From contig CM055280.1 in the NCBI GenBank assembly GCA_029237695.1, positions 32,150,616 to 32,214,615 of the forward strand: 64,000 nt of DNA, written 5' to 3'. Position numbers and translations under genes: made by a program. Shown in pieces: positions 45,660 through 56,387 of the stretch. The stretch comes from Conchocele bisecta (Eukaryota > Mollusca > Bivalvia > Lucinida > Thyasiridae). The stretch's first letter is position 1, and each line of letters begins with the position of its first letter. Under the pieces are notes generated by a model, which saw only the letters and a list, made by a program, of their open reading frames with translations, was not told the DNA's origin and ran no database searches.

Positions 45660-46210
45660 CTATTAAAAAAAAAATCTGGTCTCCAATAGCAAGCATTATT
45701 ATTTTTAAACTTTTTTTTGTCATTTTTTTTTTTTTTTTTTCTTTCATTATTTTTTTTCATTTTTTTTTTCAAATTATTTTTCAATTTGACTGGAAAAAAA
45801 TCTGGGCTCCAGTAGCAAGCATTATTATTTTTAAACTTTTTTTTTCCATTTTTTTTTTTCATTTTTTTTTTTCAAATTATTTTTCAATTTTTGTCCAGTA
45901 GCAGAAGGTCGTAAGTGCTATATACAGACTATTCACCTGTACATGTGCTAGCATGTGCAACTGACCACTGACCACTTACAGGTAATTTATACAGGTAAAT
46001 GATTATATTACATTTCCGTAAACTGTGTTGAAAATATTGTGGCATTATGTGGACCTGTGCAGATATATGTAGATAAATATAGGACTATTAAAAAAAATTC
46101 TGGGCTCCAGTAGCAAGCATTATTATTTTTAATTTTTAAACTTTTTTTCCATTTTTTTTTTTCATTTTTTTTTTCAAATTCTTTTTCAATTTTTGTCTAG
46201 TAGCATAAGG
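45660..46210. repeat. T-rich low-complexity block with repeated CTGGGCTCCAGTAGCAAGCA
   Basis: Long T runs interrupted by three copies of the CTGGGCTCCAGTAGCAAGCA tail segment (the first reads CTGGTCTCCAATAGCAAGCA). Frames here encode only Phe/Lys runs. Confidence 0.7.
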
Positions 46211-46449
46211 TCGTAAGTGCTATATACAGACTAATTAGCATATAATAAAACAATTATTGACTAGTGAGCCATAGAATATAATCTGATATTCTATGGTTCA
46301 CTAGTCAATAATTGTATACTATGTTCGGGCCAGTGAAAATTGCTTTCGGGCCCAGGCTCGAGGTCACGGAACGGGACAAGGCGAGGCATCTGATTCCGCG
46401 AATTCTTGTTTACTTATCTCCCTTTGTTGTTTCGTGCTCTGATTTTGTA

Positions 46450-47522
46450 TCCAAAGCATAACTCGAACACGCATATACGCATTGCTCTAATGGTCCTCTA
46501 CCGCCTGTGCCAAATCCACGTTCGTTCTGCCCCGTCAAGCCCAGGGTCAAGGTCACATACTTAGTGCTTCAAAAACATTAACGCTTGGGTAAATATCTTA
46601 TACTTTCTGTTTTCTTTCATGGATCATGGATCATCTTCATATTTCATATACGCATTGCTCTAATGGTCCTCTACCGCCCTGTGCCAAATCCACGTTCGTC
46701 CTGCCCCACCAATCCCAGGGTCAAGGTCACATACTTGGTGCTTCAAAAACTTTAACGCTCAGGTAAATATCTTATAATTTTTATTTCCATTCACGGATCA
46801 ACTTCATATTTCATATACGCTTTGCTCTAATGGTCCTCTACCGCCCTGTGCCAAATCCACGTTCGTCCTGCCCCCGCCAAGCCCAGGGTCAAGGTCACAT
46901 ACTTAGTGCTTCAAAAACTTTTAACGCTCGGGTAAATATCTTATAATTTCTGTTTTCTTTCATGGATCATCTTCATATTTCATATACGCATTGCTCTAAT
47001 GGTCCTCTACCGCCCTGTGCCAAATCCACGTTCGTCCTGCCCCCGCCAATCCCAGGGTCAAGGTCACATACTTGGTGCTTCAAAACTTTAACGCTCAGGT
47101 AAATATCTTATAATGTTTCTTTCCATTCACGGATCAACTTCATATTTCATATATGCGTTTGCTCTAATGGTCCTCTACCGCCCTGTGCCAAATCCACGTT
47201 CGTCCCGCCCCCGCCAAGCCCAGGGTTAACATCATATACTTAGTGCTTCAAAAACTTTAATGCTCAGGTAAATATCTTATAATTTCTGTTTTCTTTCACG
47301 GATCAGCTTCATATTTCATATATGCATTGCTCTAATGGTCCTCTACCGCCTGTGCCAAATCCACGTTTGTCCTGCCCCCGCCAAGCCCAGGGTGAAGGTC
47401 ACATACTTGGTGCTTCAAAAACTTTAACGCTCAGGTAAAAGAAAATTTTGACTTGCAATTTGGCCTCATTTATTATCAAAGCGATATGTGGGACATCCGT
47501 GTTCTATGAACACATTTTCTAG
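46450..47522 (+). mobile_element. ~170 bp tandem array with Helitron-like 3' end
   Basis: Six monomers around GGTCCTCTACCGCCCTGTGC and AAGCCCAGGGTCAAGGTCAC, a diverged relative of the 177 bp family. It ends with hairpin GTGTTCTATGAACAC (47499-47513), ATTTT and CTAG|T. The end sequence recurs, degraded, at 53770-53811. Confidence 0.6.
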
Positions 47523-47890
47523 TTTATTAAACTTCACACATGCATAGAAGACGACCCAAAGTGTGTCGCACGTAGAATGACAACTCTTGCGTCGTTTAAT
47601 TTCTTAGTTATCTCCCTTTGTTGTTTCGTGCACTGATTTCGTGTCTGGAGCATAACTCGAACACCCTTTGGAATATTTTCATGAAACTTCACACATGCAT
47701 AGACCACGACCCTAAATGTGTGTCCCGCAAGAATGACAACTCTTGTATCACTAATTCTTTAGTTATCTCCCTTTGTTTTTCCGTCACTGATTTTGTCTCC
47801 GGAGCATAACTCGAACACCCTTTTTTCAAACTACTTGTGTATCTGGGGAGGGGGATACACATGCGCTTGTCGACAAGCGTCCATTTCTAG

Positions 47891-48753
47891 TTAAATTAGC
47901 GCAGTTGGCCTCGGGCAGTCTGATCAGGGTAAGGCCAGGTTGCAATTAAATGTTTGTTTACTAATGGTAAATAACTGTGAATGAAGTCGATATTCACATG
48001 TATGACTGTGAATATATATATCGTTGGGTACACTAGATATAATGGCTGTTCATTAATGTGTTATATCGCATTCTCCGACATATGAATTTCAACAGCCCCC
48101 TTCTTCCAACCAGTGCAAATATCTTTGCAATCATGATGCATCATTGTAATTTACGAGGTTGTTTAGTAGTGTCATGCAATCATAATAATGATTGCATGTG
48201 CACTACTGTGACTATTATGGAGACTATAACACGTTATTCTCTGGTAACAACACCGTTGGTGTTTTTGTAGTCCCAGCTAGCCAGCCAGCCAGCCAGCAAG
48301 CCTACCAGCGACAGCACGTCTATCGGGTGTTCTTGCGTAGAACCAGTACGCTGCACCGATCCTATTCCACAAAAACGACTCCGTATATCAGTGGGGACTC
48401 TGCTCCGTGTGGACCAGGGCGTATCGAGCGGGGTTATTATTCCGGTGACGTCATTCCGTCCAAGGACGAGATGAATCTCAAAAGACGTTCACCCATGTGA
48501 TATATTCGCCCCATCCGCCCAAGTAGTCGATAACATTTTAATATAACTTAATGACGTCATGTAACGTCACCGTCATCATGGCGAAAACCTGAGTTAGATA
48601 CCAGAAATTCTAAGTTTGTATCTTGAACGTGATGAACATTGTTATACGATACTTACCTGTTCCAGAATCGTGACTGCCTTTGTTGTGTGACTGTGCATTT
48701 GGTGAACACTCGAGAGGATGTTGTCCGTACTGTCTTGAATATTCATTGTTTGT
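47891..48753. other. no gene seen
   Basis: Contains an AGCC microsatellite (48278-48297) and a 102-codon open frame (48192-48500) with no family resemblance. Confidence 0.35.
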
Positions 48754-49260
48754 ATGCCCCCGACACCGAATGGTGAGTGGGGCATATAGTGTTACCGGCG
48801 TCCATACGTCCGTCTGTCCAAGCAAACGAGAGCTACATTGTGAGGTTAACCGCACAGTGATGGACTTGTTAAGAGATGCTTATTCCGTTTTTAACCCCGT
48901 TATGAATTGCTCTTGTGGGGTTATTTTGTCTTATGGGGTTGTTTTTTCTCTTTGATTGATCTTTACGGGGTCTGATTTAGGATGGGTTAGGGTTAGGAAC
49001 CCCAGACTGTACGTCTCGTAAGTCCGTCCGTACATCCGTCCCGAAACCTTGCTCGGATCTGCTTCACATTTCACACACACACATTGCTCCAATGGTCCTC
49101 TGCCACCCTGTGACAAATCCACATTCGTCCCGCTGCCGCCAAGCCCAGGGTCAAGGTCACAGTCTTGGTGCTTTCGAAACATTAACGCTCGGGTAAATGG
49201 CTGATAAATCAAATATACCTCGTTTTCTTTGGCTGCCAACGGGGGCATTCATGTGCCACA
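48754..49260 (+). mobile_element. ATGCCCCCG family element, longer copy
   Basis: Head ATGCCCCCGACACCGAATGG then GTGGGGCATATAGTGTTACC, as in the 144 bp copy. It has one monomer of the CCCAGGGTCAAGGTCACA type (49080-49200) and the matching GGGGGCATTC at 49241. The terminal hairpin and CTAG are degraded. Confidence 0.5.
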
Positions 49261-49318
49261 GCGTGCTTGGTGTTCCGACACAACAATGAACTATCACAGT
49301 GTCGCACTGGCATGACAC

Positions 49319-49336
49319 TGGTGTCAAAAGTGGGAT
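49319..49336 (+). other. possible tRNA-Leu primer-binding site
   Basis: TGGTGTCAAAAGTGGGAT is close to the complement of the 3' end of a tRNA-Leu, which primes many Gypsy-like elements. It lies 870 bp before the gag relic and on the same strand. The flanking LTR cannot be delimited because a Helitron-like element covers the area to the left. Confidence 0.35.
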
Positions 49337-49562
49337 TATAGTTTATTGGGAACACCAAAGATGGAGTGGAGAGGACCGCAGCGTCATTGCTTGTGAAAGT
49401 CAGTAAAATGAGATAGCTTTACTCTTGTCCGAGACGTCCGTCAATGTAGGGATTACAACAAGGATAAGTGTTACCTCTGTCCATCTTACTGAGATATATA
49501 CCCCAGTCCCTACACATAATATCTTGCAATATAATCCGTTATAATGTATCAATCTACCACAG

Positions 49563-49634
49563 GATCTGCGAGCCATGCACAGGTATTAGCCTCACCACCA
49601 AGATGTGCGGCAAGCTGTACACCACGACGCTAAG
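49563..49634 (+). CDS. weak candidate small exon
   Basis: A 72 bp plus-strand segment lies between an AG acceptor (CTACCACAG) and a consensus donor (AAG|GTAAGT). One frame is open and reads ICEPCTGISLTTKMCGKLY, with three Cys. The pyrimidine tract is poor and the phase does not match the candidate exon at 39.6 kb. It sits between a primer-binding-site-like sequence and gag, so it could equally be chance within a retroelement leader. Confidence 0.2.
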
Positions 49635-50206
49635 GTAAGTCTCTTTCAACCTTTGGTTTGGCCAAACATTATTAAGACTGTAATCTGTCAGTAATGAGGC
49701 ACAACGCGTATCCCCAAAAATAGGGGTCGCTCTAATTGGTTGGGTTTGATCTGAGACAGATTCACTATTTTCCGGGTTATAACATTAGACCCAGTGTCCA
49801 TTTTGTTGGTGTGTTGTTAATCGCTTTACGACTCTAGCTCAACTGACCAGGTAATGTGTTTTTCGTGTATGGGAAATTTCCCATAATTTTAAATACTAGT
49901 CGTGTGGGAAGGTGACGTATATCCCCAAATTCCTCACAATATTGGACGCAATATGAGATAGGTGAGACGGTGGCATATAACTTAAATTCCCCACCAGTGT
50001 AAATACGTGTTGGACTAGGATTAGTCGGGTGGGAAGGAACAGAATACATACCGGATTTGACATTACCCAATAAGGCGTGAATCGGGTTGAGACTCGCACA
50101 GTCCTCATGACAGTAATGCTGAGAGCCCGTATTCCAATGAGCTGTACAGAGTACACTCCGCCTCGTGACTAAGTGACTTAATTTGTTGAGACAATAAAAG
50201 GCAATC

Positions 50207-51432
50207 ATGTCGACCATTAAAGAGTTAATGGACGTAGGCAGGGAATTAGGCTTAACTGGGAATGAGTTAAGGTACTTTGTGAAAGAAGAGCAAGATGGAG
50301 AGAGAGAGAGAACAGACTAGTAGAAAGACAGGCTGAGAAAGATAGGTTTGAGGCTGAAAGATAGGCTTGATGCTGACAGACTAGCAAAAGAGGTAGAAAG
50401 ACAGACTGAGAAATATAAGCTTTAGGCAGACAGATTAATGGAGGAATGAGAAATGGAAAAGGTAAGAATATATTTGCAAATGACAAAAGTTAAATTGAGA
50501 TAGCGAATGCAGAAATGGGAATATCGGATAATTATAGTCCAATAGTTGAACATAAGGTACCACAAGGTCCAAAGTTACCGTATTTTGATCAAGATAAGGA
50601 CAATATGGATAGTTATCTGGCACGGTTTGAACGTTACTCGGAAGTGCAAGGTTGACCAAAAGATCAACGGTCATTACATCTTAGCACATTATTAAGGGGC
50701 AAAGCTCTTGATGTTTACTCCCGTTTATCGTTGGAAGATGCTCTTGATTATGACACATTGAAGACAGCCTTGCTCAAAAGGTTTGACTTAACCGTAGAAG
50801 GGTTCAGGAAGCAATTTAATAACAGTAAGCCAGAACAGGGTGAGACATTTGTTCAATATATCAACAGGGCTAAGAGTTATCTTGATAGGTGGTTTGAACT
50901 AGGCAAAGTTGAACGCACTTATGAAGGCGTGGTAGATTTATTGCTCATGGATCAGTTATTAAGCACTTGCAGTCGTGACTTGTACCGTTTTTCTTAAGGA
51001 AAAGGTCGTTCGCAAAGTACATGAGATGGTAGTGCAAGCTTTGCGGAAGCCAGAGGTGGTACAAAGTACGTAGTACAAAGAGAACCGAGACAATCGAGCG
51101 ATAAGTGAGAATAGTAACCCAAGTTATGAGAGGAAGGTGATAGGTCAAGGTGAGATATATCGAGGTTATGACAGATCTCGTGACTATGGTAGAGAGAGAT
51201 GTAGAGATAGAAGTAAGGAAAGGTACGGAGATAGTGACAGACGTACAATTTCGTGTTACCATTGTGGAGATCAAGGTCATGTAGCTCCTGAACGCCCAAG
51301 AAGAGGTCACATGCATAGAGCTGCAGCCCTTGAGGAAAGTGATACTGGTGCCTATCGGCAAAAGAAGGTAAGTTTTGCAGGCAAGGGTGACGATCCAGAA
51401 AAGGAGAATGTGATACATAAGAGGCAGGAGTA
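50207..51432 (+). pseudogene. LTR-retrotransposon gag relic
   Basis: Degenerate Gag of a Ty3/Gypsy-like element. It starts at ATG 50207 with IKELMDVGRELGL, has a charged Glu/Arg-rich stretch, then a PKLPYFDQDKDNMDSYLARF segment (about 50570) and a capsid-like helical region with FVQYINRAKSYLDRW (about 50850). It ends with a zinc knuckle CYHCGDQGHVAPE (about 51256) whose last Cys codon is replaced by an Arg codon. Several frameshifts and stops separate these parts (for example near 50320, 50655 and 50995). No protease, reverse transcriptase or integrase follows. Confidence 0.65.
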
Positions 51433-51513
51433 GAGGCAGGAGCAGGGGCAGAGGGCGTTATCACTAACGTTGGAAGAGGCAGAAGGCGCCCCTTTTCCCC
51501 ACCTATAGATCAG

Positions 51514-51645
51514 CAGGGTTCCCACGCGTCGGAAAAATCAGGGAAATTCAAGGTCAGGGAAATGTCGGGGCATTTTGATTTTTGTCAGGGAAATTTGAAA
51601 TTTTAGCAAATGTCAGGGAAATTTGAAATCCCAAGATCTGTGAGG
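51514..51645. repeat. CAGGGTTCCCAC dispersed repeat end
   Basis: CAGGGTTCCCACGCGTCGG followed by several CAGGGAAAT iterations. CAGGG at an end is common in hAT-type elements; the partner end is not visible. Confidence 0.35.
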
Positions 51646-51789
51646 CAATTTTGAGATCAAATAACATAATGTTGACATTAAATTTCTGCTGGATGTGGTG
51701 AATATGTGTTTAATTAATATTAAGATGAAGGGTTATAGTTTATTGTCACGCCTACTTTAGCAGAAGTCGCGACTATAGTCACAGATTTT

Positions 51790-52130
51790 TTCAGTCGTCC
51801 GAAATTTCAAAAAGTTGTGCAAGCTTCGTCATCAAGGTATGACTTTAATATTACTTGACGGATTGCTTCAATATTTGGACACTTGATATATGTTAACATT
51901 CAGAACACAGCCATGACCGCATTAACATGACCTTGGCCTTTTGTACCTTCACATTTTTGCGGAAATACTTAGCCATTTTCTGCGTCAAAATGTTTGTACA
52001 AGTTTCTTCATCATCGTATAACATTAATATTACCTGATGGATTGCTTCAATATTTGGACACGTGATACATGTGAGTATTTGGAACACACACATGCTGTCA
52101 TTAACATGACCTAGACCTTTTTGGCCCTCA
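51790..52130. repeat. ~175 bp tandem repeat, two monomers
   Basis: Two copies around GGATTGCTTCAATATTTGGACAC with ACATGACCT blocks; same family as the monomers in the element at 54042-54559. Confidence 0.65.
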
Positions 52131-52435
52131 CATGATTGTGAAAACTGACAGCCTTCTCATGTTACTCACTTTGTTGCCTTCAAATTCATACATTTTGTCA
52201 TGCTCCTGTGACAATTCAGGGTTACATTACTTTTTTGTTGTTAATCATCTTAATGCTTCGCTAATTATTAATCAATTTGCTTATATCTCTGTAACAACAC
52301 CATGTTCAGCATTTCCTTCAATACAAAAATATAAATGTATACTAACTGGCCATAATAGAAGAATAAAAATTTCATAGACTTAACTGTATTTGTAGTGTTA
52401 ATCCTTCTTTTGCGGAGAAATGCAGTTCAGTCAAT

Positions 52436-52531
52436 ACATGTAAATCCATCGATTGAAATTTCCAGACGATCCTAAATTTTCACTTAGTAATACGAACATT
52501 TTAGTTGTACGAAGTTTAGTGAAACGCGCCC
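52436..52531. mobile_element. MITE family 4, half copy
   Basis: Right half only: the AATCCATCGATTGAAATTTCC block and end TACGAAGTTTAGTGAAACGC. Confidence 0.6.
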
Positions 52532-53307
52532 AAGGTTTGCCGCAATGAAGAGTGTCCTAATAATTATTGTTCATCACGATAATGTACTTGGATACAATTT
52601 GTTTAGAAAAACAAAACCCGTATTTTATAGGCGTTTCCCCAAAACAAATGGACCAGGTGTCAGAATACTTGCCGAGTTTCTTATGATATCAGTCCACGAG
52701 TTTAGCTGATGTCATAAGAAACTCTGAATAGACTAGTTTATTTTGACATCAGTAAACTTGTTTAATAAATGCCACATTAATTTATCACTCTTGTAAGATC
52801 CTATATGTATTCAAATCGGTATGCACTAGTGTAATAAATATGGAAAGAAGACAGTACGGAAAAGGTGTTCAATCCAACTTCCAGGCATGATACTGTGCTT
52901 ATGCAATAAATAAAATATCACGTGATATGATACATCTATTTGCAACCTCATTGACTGCCTTTATAAGAAACTCATTATAAACTTGTTTCTTATGAAAACA
53001 GTACACTAATTTCAGGTATAGTGCTTTGTTTTGCATACAACCCACATCCGATTTATGTTCACTTTGTCTGTAAGGCAAAAATGTTATTTTTTGTATTATC
53101 AATGCTGCCAGCGAGGGAATTAGCTTAGTGATTTATCCTGTCGACACAGTGCGTATGTGCATTTTTGATATCCTGCCAATACGACATAATCACTGCGTAT
53201 GAATATGTGCGGTTGTCATACTAGTCGATTCTCCGATTTTGAGGATACAACTGGGGTTATTGTTTTGCATTTGAAAGCTATTTGTAATGTTGACCGGATA
53301 AATAGAA
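52532..53307. other. no gene seen
   Basis: AT-rich; one short inverted repeat (52673-52727). Confidence 0.4.
52673..52727. repeat. short inverted repeat
   Basis: GAGTTTCTTATGATATCAG and CTGATGTCATAAGAAACTC across an 18 bp loop. Confidence 0.55.
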
Positions 53308-53420
53308 TAGTAGGTTAATGCTGTGAATGGGAAAACAATATCTGGCGCGGCACGGAGCCTCGCACATCCAGTTTCCTAAGCCTTGCCAGCTATTTTCCCA
53401 TTCACGGCACTAACCTACTA
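53308..53420. mobile_element. small TIR element (TAGTAGGTTAATGCTGTGAA)
   Basis: 113 bp. Left TAGGTTAATGCTGTGAATGG, right CCATTCACGGCACTAACCTA, with a GC-rich centre containing GGCGCGGCACGG. No coding capacity. Confidence 0.65.
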
Positions 53421-53554
53421 ATCTCTATAACGATGCCCTTGTTACTTTCTGCGTATATATGAGTCCCGTTGCCCTTATGGCCTACAACTCATTGAGCATA
53501 CGACCCTTGTTATATGCCCGGTCGTAAATATTTACTATCGAGTTTATGACCCGT

Positions 53555-53730
53555 GAATCCAGCCTTTGTTGAGCGTTGCAATTTTGTTATTGGGGTCTTT
53601 GCGACCGATGTAGATCCAGATCAGCATGTGCATACGCAAAGTTTGATCAGGATATGTACTGTTCTCCATTCCATCGATGAAACACCGCCATGCTTCTAGC
53701 AAGGAACATAGATCGTTATCAGGATACAGT
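53555..53730. mobile_element. MITE family 1, core fragment
   Basis: Contains GCGACCGATGTAGATCCAGA, the GATCAGCATGTGCATACG core and the TGTTCTCCATTCCATCGATG stretch seen in other copies; both outer arms are decayed. Confidence 0.5.
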
Positions 53731-53769
53731 CCTAGTGGAATTTTGTCTCATTTACTATCAAAGCGATAT

Positions 53770-53811
53770 GTGGGGCATCCGTATGAACACATCTATGAAC
53801 ACATTTTCTAG
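53770..53811 (+). mobile_element. degraded Helitron-like 3' end
   Basis: TGTGGGGCATCCGTATGAAC then TATGAACACATTTTCTAG|T, same family as the end at 47499-47522 but with the hairpin disrupted. Confidence 0.4.
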
Positions 53812-54041
53812 TTTTCGATGTAAATATTTCGTTCCGATTTTCGGATTTTCCCCCCAATTTAGCAGGTTAAATATGGGATCGAACCTGTTAGCCCGGCCTT
53901 AAATGACATTTGCTGTTGATTGGCCGTTAAACACCAATAAATCGAATCATTGTGCACAATACCCATATTCCCCACATGCTCACGGTCAAACTACGTAGAG
54001 GTTTGCTTAAATATTTTTTAAATCCATTTAGGTAATATTTT

Positions 54042-54559
54042 TATGCCCCCCTATGCAATAGTAAGGCGGGCATATTGTGTTTCTCTTGAGGTTCTGTACG
54101 TCCGTCCGTGTACATTTACGTCAAACAGTCGAAAACTTTGTCAGAGTTTCTCTATCATGCAATATCTTCAATATTACTTGAACGATTGATTTAATATTTG
54201 GACAATTCATTCACCTGAACATGTGTGATGCACTCGCACCACCAATGACATAACCTTGCCCTTTGTGACAATCGAAATGGTGCTGACACACTTTGCCATT
54301 TTCTTACGTTGTAAGAGTTTCTCCATCATGTAATATCTTCAATAGTACTTGAAGGATTGCTTTAATATTTGAACATGACCTTAACCTCCTTGACCTTCAA
54401 AATGGTGCTGAAACACTTGGCCATTTTCTTATGTTAAAACCTGTGTAAGACTTTCTCAAATGACTTTGAAATGTGTGTAAGTTTTGTTTTTATACACAAT
54501 CTCTAGTGAGTCCGGTATGGCATGGGGGAATATCCATGCTTTACAAACATAATATCTAG
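54042..54559 (+). mobile_element. TATGCCCCCC family Helitron-like element
   Basis: Head TATGCCCCCCTATG folding on GGCGGGCATA, then ACGTCCGTCCGTG, two ~175 bp monomers containing CAATATCTTCAATATTACTT, then ATGGGGGAATA and ATATCTAG|T. Related monomers without ends are at 51790-52130. Confidence 0.5.
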
Positions 54560-54851
54560 TTAAGTGATTTATATCTCTGTAACATTCATCCTTCACCTGT
54601 TATCTTAATTCATATGCATTGATATAGTTTTCCAAATAACGCTGTCTGCATTTTCAAAATCATTCTGGATTCAACGTTGCATGACAGGAATTTGCTTTTT
54701 TGATTAGCATTATGAGGCAGAGGCAGCGGCCGGGGGTATATATGAGCTCCAGCTCACTTGCTCTAGTATTTTCAGGCAATACATATACGGTATGTGGTTC
54801 AGGTAATCCGACCAATCCTAGTTTTCAGGCCCCCATATTCATCTTGCTCAT

Positions 54852-54883
<32 letters not shown>

Positions 54884-55154
54884 GTTTATATATTTCCAAA
54901 ACATAAAGACAAGGGTGGATGGGGTTGGCTGAATGGGATGGTATGGAGGCTAACATATATGTAAATTACTTATTAGAGTACAAGTAATGTGTCAACGTCA
55001 TGTTTTTGGATCTTGAAGCAATTAATAACTTGAATAAAGAATTAAAAACTATAATTGTTGAGCAGTACAACACACATTATCAATAAAAAAAAATAATCTG
55101 GATGACCATAAAATGTGTGGGGAAGCCCTATTCCTATTTTGTTTACCAATCCCT
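54560..55154. other. no gene seen
   Basis: AT-rich, with the AAT microsatellite. Confidence 0.4.
54849..54881. repeat. AAT microsatellite
   Basis: Eight or so AAT units. Confidence 0.7.
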
Positions 55155-55359
55155 CACACCGGTCACAACGCCCACAAGCCCCATCTCTCCAGTCACAACC
55201 ACATACGTATATATTTGTAATTCCCGAAGGTGGTTACAACGTTTTCCAACGCTAGTATTACTCCATTACCGTAATAACTCGCAAGTATTCGGACACCATT
55301 TGTTTTGGGAAAACCCCTATGCAATACAGGGGTTCGCTAAACAAACTGTATCCAAATAC

Positions 55360-55508
55360 ATTATAGGAATGAATGGCCTTTTTTGTGGAATTTATCGGGG
55401 TATAAACTTGGAAAAGTCGCGGGAATACTGGACGAAGGCCAGAAGGCCTCGTCCAGTATTCCCGCGACTTTTCCAAGTTTATATCCCCGATAAATTCATT
55501 CCTTATAA
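55360..55508. repeat. long near-perfect hairpin
   Basis: Arms of about 70 bp. The left includes TTGGAAAAGTCGCGGGAATA and CTGGACGAGG-like sequence; the right is its reverse complement, with a ~9 bp loop around 55440. It is as well matched as a recent inversion product. Confidence 0.7.
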
Positions 55509-55750
55509 TTCCAGCATTTGAAATAAATTCATCAAGAAAATGTGTTTATTTTCCGTTTTCTTGAATTATTTTAACTGCGCCTCACGGTTAGGGAAAGTAG
55601 TTCGGCGTTGGGAGTTTACTGGGATATACATTTTGGACAGAGACTTGCTACGGGCCAATGTTAGGGAATTGTGTAAACATTTTTGTGCTGGAATTATTGT
55701 TATCGTGATGAACCATAGCTATTGGGACACTCTTCATTGTGGCAAACCTT

Positions 55751-55990
55751 GGGCGTGTTTCACTAAACTTCGTACGACTAAAATGTTCGTAAATGAACAT
55801 TTAGGATCGTCAGGAAATTTCAATCGATGGATTTACATTTATTGAACATATGCTGCATATGCAGTCTATGCTCAATAAATGTATATCCAATAACGGTTTA
55901 CATGAAAACAATGTTAATGTGACATTTACAGACTATCAACATTTTGGACTTACGGAAATTTTAGTCGTACGATATTTAGTGAAACGGGCC
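55751..55990. mobile_element. MITE family 4, second full copy
   Basis: Ends GGGCGTGTTTCACTAAACTT and ATTTAGTGAAACGGGCC, with TCGTACGACTAAAATG next to the ends. The middle contains another palindrome, ACATATGCTGCATATGCAG. Confidence 0.7.
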
Positions 55991-56142
55991 TCTTATAATC
56001 TATAGGTGTCTCCCAGAATAAGTTTATTATTGTGGGTATTTAGACAACTGGTGTTCCTACCACGTTAACATGTTCGGAGTGGCATATTTGCTGCCTTATT
56101 CCAATGAGTCCATGTCGCTTCTCAGGGAGGGAAATACATTGA

Positions 56143-56387
56143 CATATGGCTGTGATTGAAGCAATGGGCTTATGGGATTTGTGACTAGTGTAACTCCTGA
56201 TCAAATAGCACACTCCTGTAGCCAGATAACGATCATTGTTGCTTGTTACAAGTATGCTGTTTTTCTTCATTGATGAAATGGTGAACAGTGCATATCCTGA
56301 TCAGCCTGTGTGGATGCACAGGCTGATCTGGATCTTCACTGGTCGCAAAACCAATGAGCCCCATTTCTCCAGTCACAGCCATATATA
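56143..56387. mobile_element. MITE family 1, copy e
   Basis: S1 partner of copy b. Full-length, both arms recognisable (ATATGGCTGTGATTGAAG and AGTCACAGCCATAT). Confidence 0.75.

Larger units (their letters stand above)
44658..47890 (+). mobile_element. GTATCCCCC family Helitron-like element, 3.2 kb
   Basis: Head stem 44658-44686, (CGTCCG)n at 44705-44750, four ~155-162 bp monomers (starts near 44775, 44937, 45087 and 45243), two tail copies separated by T-rich sequence, then a ~170 bp array with its own CTAG end at 47522, then two more monomers. The 3' end is GGGGGATACACA, the perfect 16 bp hairpin CGCTTGTCGACAAGCG (47864-47879), TCCATTT and CTAG|T. Confidence 0.6.

Noticed and set aside
40000..47500. 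Possible CRISPR array
   Set aside because: Repeats are 155-179 bp without spacers, in a eukaryotic transposon context.
48192..48500. 102-codon plus-strand frame
   Set aside because: Crosses a microsatellite, no recognisable family and no convincing splice sites.
53868..53945. tRNA B-box-like GGTTCGATCCC on the minus strand
   Set aside because: No A box at the right distance and no clover-leaf; the sequence is part of a plus-strand SINE-like tail.
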